This document shows, in pieces, positions 60,172 to 64,000 of a stretch of DNA of 64,000 nt (positions are counted from its first letter, which is position 1; each line of letters begins with the position of its first letter). The position numbers and the translations under genes are program-made. Source of the stretch: Bradyrhizobium sp. CSA207. Its GTDB lineage: Bacteria; Pseudomonadota; Alphaproteobacteria; Rhizobiales; Xanthobacteraceae. The stretch lies in the NCBI RefSeq assembly GCF_029051685.1, contig NZ_JAACFT010000020.1:62001-126000 (forward strand), given 5' to 3'. The notes under the pieces were generated by a model. That model had not been told where the DNA came from, did no database searches, and saw nothing but the letters and a program-made list of their open reading frames with translations.

Positions 60172-60649
60172 GGCTGCGCTCCTTCTCTTTCGCCGCGCCG
60201 GGTTTCTCGGGCGGCGGCGGGTTGGGTTTGACAACCGTCGTCGCTGGCCCGGGTCTTTCGGGTGGCTGCGGTCCGGGTTCGGCAACCTCGCTTTGCTGTC
60301 CCGGCGTTGCGTCTGCGATCTTCTCGACGGAACCGGCGATGCTGCGCAGCGGCGTGCCGAAATCCGGAAGGTCGATCAAGGCCAACAATAGTCCCGCCAC
60401 CCAGAAGATGTGCATGTGGGTAAACAGGGAGATCAGACCGAGCACGGCCACGAACTCGAACTGCAGCTTCTGTGACTTGTGAGCCATCCGCTCGGGCAGG
60501 CTGTGCAGCTTCCAATAGAGCGTACCAACCCAGAACACGGTGCCGATCAGGAAGAGCCCCATCACGACCATCAGCGTATCCGTCCCGCTTCCCGGCGCGA
60601 GATAGAACGGCAGATGATGCGGGGCCATCAGGTGAAGTTGCTCGCTCAA
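60164..60649 (-). CDS. DUF3302-like inner-membrane protein
   Basis: A 161-residue protein with two membrane segments (TLMVVMGLFLIGTVFWVGTL and FTHMHIFWVAGLLLALIDL) joined by LHSLPERMAHKSQKLQFEF, as in YiaW/YibI of E. coli (DUF3302), plus a long Pro/Glu-rich cytoplasmic or periplasmic tail (PQPPERPGPATTVVKPNPPP) not found in the E. coli proteins. Most likely start is TTG at 60649 with GGAGAG upstream; a TTG further out and an inner ATG (MAPHH) are alternatives. Co-translated with the HlyD-like protein. Confidence 0.72.
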   Translation of the reverse strand: MSEQLHLMAPHHLPFYLAPGSGTDTLMVVMGLFLIGTVFWVGTLYWKLHSLPERMAHKSQKLQFEFVAVLGLISLFTHMHIFWVAGLLLALIDLPDFGTPLRSIAGSVEKIADATPGQQSEVAEPGPQPPERPGPATTVVKPNPPPPEKPGAAKEKERSHV

Positions 60650-60801
60650 GGGTATCTCTCCACTTTGGTCCCACAATCCAAGCCTGCCCACGTTGAATAG
60701 CCCGGTATGGAGCCACTTGATTTGAATCAAAGGACTTGGCCTTGCCAGCCCTAGCCTGCCCTAAGCACCGACGCTCGACAGCCAAACAGGAGCTTCCAGC
60801 C

Positions 60802-61254
60802 ATGGCCAGCCTCGATGACCTCATCCCCAACGCCACGCAAATCCGCAAGGAAGCGGCCCTCAAAGAGGCCGAGAAGGCTGAAGAATATGTGCGCCTCGCC
60901 GCCGCGGCCGAAGCCGAGAAACGTGCCCTGATCGAGCGGCTGAGCAAGCCGTCCGGCAAGACCGAGGACGAGAAGATCAAGCTGGCCTCGACCATTATCC
61001 AGCGTGCAGTGCGAAACGGCCTGACTGAAGTGCAGGTCTATCGCTTCCCGAATACCCTGTGCACCGACAAGGGCCGCGCGATCAACCAGATGGAGGCGGG
61101 CTGGGAGAAAACGCTGACGGGTATTCCAAAGGAGATCTTCGAGCTCTGGACCGAATACCTCAAACCGCGCGGCTATCGCATCGGCTATCAGGTGATCGAC
61201 TTCCCAGGCGGCGTGCCCGGTGACATCGGGGTCACCATTGCATGGGGAGACTGA
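60802..61254 (+). CDS. Conserved hypothetical protein
   Basis: Not assigned to a family. A 150-residue cytoplasmic protein with a helical, Ala/Glu-rich N-terminus (KEAALKEAEKAEEYVRLAAA) and a globular C-terminal part (TEVQVYRFPNTLCTDKGRAI, YLKPRGYRIGYQVIDFPGGV, GDIGVTIAWGD). ATG at 60802 has CAGGAGC before it at good spacing. It lies 29 bp upstream of PPK2 on the same strand, so the two are likely co-transcribed. Confidence 0.75.
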   Translation: MASLDDLIPNATQIRKEAALKEAEKAEEYVRLAAAAEAEKRALIERLSKPSGKTEDEKIKLASTIIQRAVRNGLTEVQVYRFPNTLCTDKGRAINQMEAGWEKTLTGIPKEIFELWTEYLKPRGYRIGYQVIDFPGGVPGDIGVTIAWGD

Positions 61255-61283
61255 TCACCCTTTGGCCGAATTGAGGCAACGGA

Positions 61284-62093
61284 ATGCGAAATATGGCAAA
61301 GGACGAGGCGGCAGAACGGATGAAGCGCAAGGATTACGAGAAGGAGCTCAAAAAGCTCCAGGTCGAACTTTGCCGTCTCCAGGACTATGTGAAGGAAAAC
61401 AAGCTTCGGGTCATCGTGCTCTTTGAAGGCCGCGACGCTGCCGGCAAGGGCGGCACGATCAAGGCGATCACCGAAAAGGTCAGCCCGCGCGTATTCCGGG
61501 TGGTGGCGCTGCCGGCGCCATCGGATCGCGAAAAGACGCAGCTTTTTTTCCAGCGCTACATGAAGCAGTTTCCGGCCGGTGGCGAGATCGTGATCTTCGA
61601 CCGGAGCTGGTACAATCGCGCCGGCGTCGAATATGTCATGGGGTTCTGTTCACCCGCCGAGCACGATCGTTTCCTCGCGCTCTGCCCGCAGATGGAAAAG
61701 TACGTCATCGACGGCGGCATCATCCTGATCAAGATCTGGCTCGAGGTCGGGATGGACGAGCAGGAGCGCCGCTTCAACGCCCGCATCGACGATCCGGTGC
61801 GACAATGGAAGCTCAGCCCTATGGACGTGGAATCCTTTCGGCTCTGGTACGATTATTCGCGAGCGCGCGATCTGATGCTCAAGAAGACCAGCACGAACCA
61901 TGCGCCCTGGTACATTATTCGCTCCGACGACAAGCGGCGCGCACGGCTGAACTGCATCGCGCATATCCTAAAGGCCATCCCGCACAAGCGGATCAGGAAG
62001 GACAAGGTGAAGCTGCCGAAGCGTTCCGACAAGGGGCGCTACAATGACCAGGCCAGCCTGCGCGGGATGAACTTCGTCGCCGAGCAGTATTGA
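61284..62093 (+). CDS. ppk2: Polyphosphate kinase 2 (PPK2 family)
   Basis: A 269-residue P-loop kinase that transfers phosphate between polyphosphate and nucleotides. Walker A VLFEGRDAAGKGG (about residue 50), lid-region Arg/Lys in RVVALPAPSDREKTQ, Walker B EIVIFDRSWYNRAGVEYVMG, and WLEVGMDEQERRF and MDVESFRLWYDYSRARD, all family hallmarks. Length matches class I single-domain PPK2. Cannot be told from sequence whether ADP or GDP (or AMP) is preferred. GAGG precedes the ATG; an inner ATG at 61293 is possible. Followed by a strong hairpin. Confidence 0.94.
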   Translation: MRNMAKDEAAERMKRKDYEKELKKLQVELCRLQDYVKENKLRVIVLFEGRDAAGKGGTIKAITEKVSPRVFRVVALPAPSDREKTQLFFQRYMKQFPAGGEIVIFDRSWYNRAGVEYVMGFCSPAEHDRFLALCPQMEKYVIDGGIILIKIWLEVGMDEQERRFNARIDDPVRQWKLSPMDVESFRLWYDYSRARDLMLKKTSTNHAPWYIIRSDDKRRARLNCIAHILKAIPHKRIRKDKVKLPKRSDKGRYNDQASLRGMNFVAEQY

Positions 62094-62098
62094 CGAGA

Positions 62099-62131
62099 CG
62101 ATCGGGCCGCACTCCCGGTGCGGTCCGATCG
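62099..62131. terminator. Strong hairpin after ppk2
   Basis: Fourteen-base arms (62099-62112 and 62118-62131) pair with one mismatch around a 5-base loop, six bases after the ppk2 stop. It lacks a T-run, so it is a candidate terminator or mRNA 3'-end stabiliser. Confidence 0.5.
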
Positions 62132-62268
62132 TGAAACGCCACACCGATACCGCTGACAGTCTTTGGTAGAGCCTGTCAACAGCGCATTCCTTCAGTGGCC
62201 TGCGTGCATGAGGGAACCCGTCGCCATTCAAGCTTGAGCGCTGCGGCCGCTGAAGCGGCCGATCGCCC

Positions 62269-62703
62269 CTACTGCTTCAAACGTATCGTCACCCCACCCA
62301 CGGCGGCAGAGAGCTCCGCGCCGACTTTCGGCCCGCTAAGCTGCAGGATCACGCCATTGCCGTTTTGCAGCTGAACGGCTCCGGCTCCAGCGGCAATGGC
62401 ACCGCCCGCGCCGCCCACAGCGTAAGAGCCTTCGATCGACTCCGGCCCCCTCAGATTGAGGGCGCGGCCGACCAGCTTGGTGGTCGAAGCGCCGACCGTG
62501 AAGCCGACGCTCATGCCCGAGACCGTGAAGGGATATTTGTGGCCCCGGAGCAGCAGAACGCCTTCGCCGCCACCGACGCCGACGATGAATCCGCCCTTGG
62601 TGAAGACAACGGCAACCTGGCCGGTTTCGGCACGCGATGGCGTACTGAAGCCGGCACTTGCAAGCAGGGCAGCCAAGGCAGCATGGATGGCGACTTTTCT
62701 CAT
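62269..62703 (-). CDS. Exported beta-rich protein (paralogue of 54421-54888)
   Basis: A 144-residue protein: signal peptide MRKVAIHAALAALLASAGF to about SRA, then GGFIVGVGGGEGVLLLRGHK, YPFTVSGMSVGFTVGASTTK, ALNLRGPESIEGSYAVGGAG and VILQLSGPKVGAELSAAVGG. It matches the protein at 54421-54888 along its whole mature part (GVL..RG..YPF.V.G.S.GFT.GA; GP..GVE/AE). Same open question about DUF1134/DUF992 relation. Stand-alone gene; GGAAAC precedes the ATG. Confidence 0.75.
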   Translation of the reverse strand: MRKVAIHAALAALLASAGFSTPSRAETGQVAVVFTKGGFIVGVGGGEGVLLLRGHKYPFTVSGMSVGFTVGASTTKLVGRALNLRGPESIEGSYAVGGAGGAIAAGAGAVQLQNGNGVILQLSGPKVGAELSAAVGGVTIRLKQ

Positions 62704-62735
62704 GACTCTTGTTTCCTTTTGGTTGTGATGTCGAG

Positions 62736-62887
62736 CTATTGGGCCAGGATCATCGCGAAGTAGCCGAACACGGTGAGCAGGATGCCCGACACGGCGTAGC
62801 CGACCGGGAAACCGATCCAGGGCGTCCGCCAGGCCCGGAAATGAACTGATCGATGCGCTTTTCTGCAGGCTTGGCGTCCTTGGGCAT
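62736..62887 (-). pseudogene. Small membrane protein with a frameshift
   Basis: Starts well (GGAGAGAG before ATG 62887): MPKDAKPAEKRIDQFIS. The frame then goes wrong, while the +1/-1 frame continues with FRAWRTPWIGFPVGYAVSGI, LLTVFGYFAMILAQ and stop: one membrane helix typical of such mini proteins. The reading length 152 is not a multiple of three, consistent with a single indel near 62835. Either a real frameshift or a sequencing error. Confidence 0.55.
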
Positions 62888-63113
62888 GTCTCTCTCCGGA
62901 TCGTTGCGAGGTCGCGGCCGGATCGTGCTGCCCGCCCACCTCGGTCTATTGATCCAAGTCAACTGACGCGCATCCTGAAGAGCTCTGAAATACTTCGCGA
63001 TGCAGTATCGCCCGAGGCGGCTCTCGCGCGGCCGATTGCGGGCGATGGGCGGTATCGGATCAGAGCCGGCCGGCTAACAAGCCGTATGGATCCTCCGGCT
63101 TGAGATCAGACCA

Positions 63114-64000
63114 CTACCCGGCTTTGCTTTCGTCGAGTACGCTGTCGACCGACCGAAGCCACGCTCCGCTATCGGTCTTTTCCGCCAGGCCTTCAGCCCG
63201 CAGCAGATCTCGTAATTGTGCGTGCGCGCCGACGATACGGAACGCGATATTTCGGGAGGCGAGTTCGTCATGGAGATCGTGCAACATGCGCGCGCCGGCC
63301 AGATCGATGTAGGGCGATGCCGAGAGATCACACACTGCCAGCCTGATATCGACTGACGTCCGCAAGGTGTCCAAAACTTTTTCCAGGATTGTTTCGGCAT
63401 TGATGTAGAGCAGCGAAGCTTCGGGTCGAAAGGCAACGATGCCGACCAATGGCTCGACGCCTTCGTGCCTCGCATTGTCGGAGTAACGGCCGGTACCAGG
63501 GAGCCGTCCGAGGAAAGCGACATTCGGACGTGAGGCCCGCGCCAGGAGCAGAACGATCGACGCAATGGCTGCCAGCAGGACACCTTGCAGGATCCCCAGA
63601 AGCAGCACGGACAGAAGCGCAATCGCCGCGGCATAAAAGTCGATGCGGCTGACCTGCCACATCCGCAACAGCGCACGGATGTCCACCAGCCTGTGGACCG
63701 CGGCAAAGACGATCGCCGCCAGGACTGTCTTGGGCAGATTCGTCAACAACCCCGTGAAGAACAGCAGGCACAGCGCAAGCGTCACCGAACAGATCACCAG
63801 CGCCAGTGGCGTGCGCGCGCCGGCGTTGTCGTTGACCGCAGATTGCGACAGCCCGCCGGCCACAGGATAACCGTGGCCGAATGCGGTGACGAGGTTCGCC
63901 GCTCCCAGCCCCAAAAATTCCTGCCGGACATCAAGGGCATAACCGTGCTTGGCAGCAAAGCTGCGAGCGGCGGAGACACCTTCTATGTAGGCCAGCAGCA
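63114..64000 (-). CDS. SulP-family anion transporter with STAS domain, 5' end beyond window
   Basis: Inner-membrane transporter of sulfate, bicarbonate or carboxylates; the N-terminal half is outside the window. Visible: AYIEGVSAARSFAAKHGY and EFLGLGAANLVTAFGHGYPV, SAVNDNAGARTPLALVICSV (core-domain helices 8-10), several further membrane segments, then a C-terminal STAS domain (EASLLYINAETILEKVLDTL to PYIDLAGARMLHDLHDEL) as in anti-sigma-antagonist-like tails. Open to the right edge. The ion cannot be told from the part seen. Confidence 0.9.
   Translation of the reverse strand, partial: LLAYIEGVSAARSFAAKHGYALDVRQEFLGLGAANLVTAFGHGYPVAGGLSQSAVNDNAGARTPLALVICSVTLALCLLFFTGLLTNLPKTVLAAIVFAAVHRLVDIRALLRMWQVSRIDFYAAAIALLSVLLLGILQGVLLAAIASIVLLLARASRPNVAFLGRLPGTGRYSDNARHEGVEPLVGIVAFRPEASLLYINAETILEKVLDTLRTSVDIRLAVCDLSASPYIDLAGARMLHDLHDELASRNIAFRIVGAHAQLRDLLRAEGLAEKTDSGAWLRSVDSVLDESKAG

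Overview
The window looks like chromosome from an alphaproteobacterium of the Bradyrhizobium/Rhodopseudomonas type (Nitrobacteraceae). This is inferred from high GC, frequent ABC uptake systems, a GAAC-N7-GAAC SOS box of the alphaproteobacterial kind in front of dinB, a MASE4 histidine kinase, a TAXI periplasmic protein and several small exported proteins typical of the group. No rRNA, complete tRNA, CRISPR array or intact insertion sequence was seen.

Left arm (1-17.6 kb): a small-molecule redox and acyl-CoA region. It has an acyl-CoA ligase (cut by the window edge), an Old Yellow Enzyme, an acrylyl-CoA-reductase-like MDR protein, a second MDR oxidoreductase, three SDR proteins (two lacking the catalytic Tyr), two paralogous alpha/beta hydrolases, a molybdopterin oxidoreductase, a thiolase and a Bcr/CflA-type exporter. 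One HxlR, one MarR and two TetR regulators are interspersed. All four carry a Cys where thiol-based sensors of their families have one, and the TetR promoters share ATGA...TCAT palindromes. The simplest reading is detoxification or assimilation of an electrophilic (enone/quinone-like) compound.

Junction (17.8-18.4 kb): the C-terminal remnant of a sugar/nucleoside-type ABC permease lies against a 45-nt 3' fragment of tRNA-Lys(CTT) with its own terminator. This is the usual signature of a genomic-island attachment site.

Middle (18.4-44 kb): a large amine/amino-acid catabolic supercluster built from two parallel modules. Module A has a spermidine/putrescine-type ABC importer, a PuuB-like FAD oxidase, a HAD protein and a LysR regulator. 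Module B has a peptide-type ABC importer, another PuuB-like oxidase and HAD protein, a class III aminotransferase, an Lrp regulator and a DadA-like oxidase. Between them are two paralogous two-domain GNAT proteins and an operon of hydroxyacid dehydrogenase, cupin, aldehyde dehydrogenase, tartrate-dehydrogenase-like enzyme and succinate-semialdehyde dehydrogenase. Import, oxidation or transamination of an amine, then aldehyde oxidation to central metabolites, is the likely flow. No glutamate-amine ligase (PuuA) is present in the window.

Decayed zone (44.1-51.7 kb): an IclR gene with an in-frame stop, a frameshifted Zn-alcohol-dehydrogenase remnant, an aldehyde-dehydrogenase tail, a truncated and frameshifted solute-binding protein, and a tyrosine integrase that has lost its HxxR/Tyr segment. 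Intact dinB, a Gfo/Idh/MocA oxidoreductase and a sugar-phosphate isomerase/epimerase-type protein sit among them.

Right arm (52.4-64 kb): an envelope/stress region with a MASE4 histidine kinase; an overlapping four-gene exported-protein operon (a DUF3300 protein with an S74-like C-terminal chaperone domain, DUF2950 and two small exported proteins); a membrane-tethered TAXI protein; a DUF3302-like/HlyD pair; PPK2; a paralogue of one of the small exported proteins; a frameshifted mini membrane protein; and a SulP transporter that runs off the right edge.
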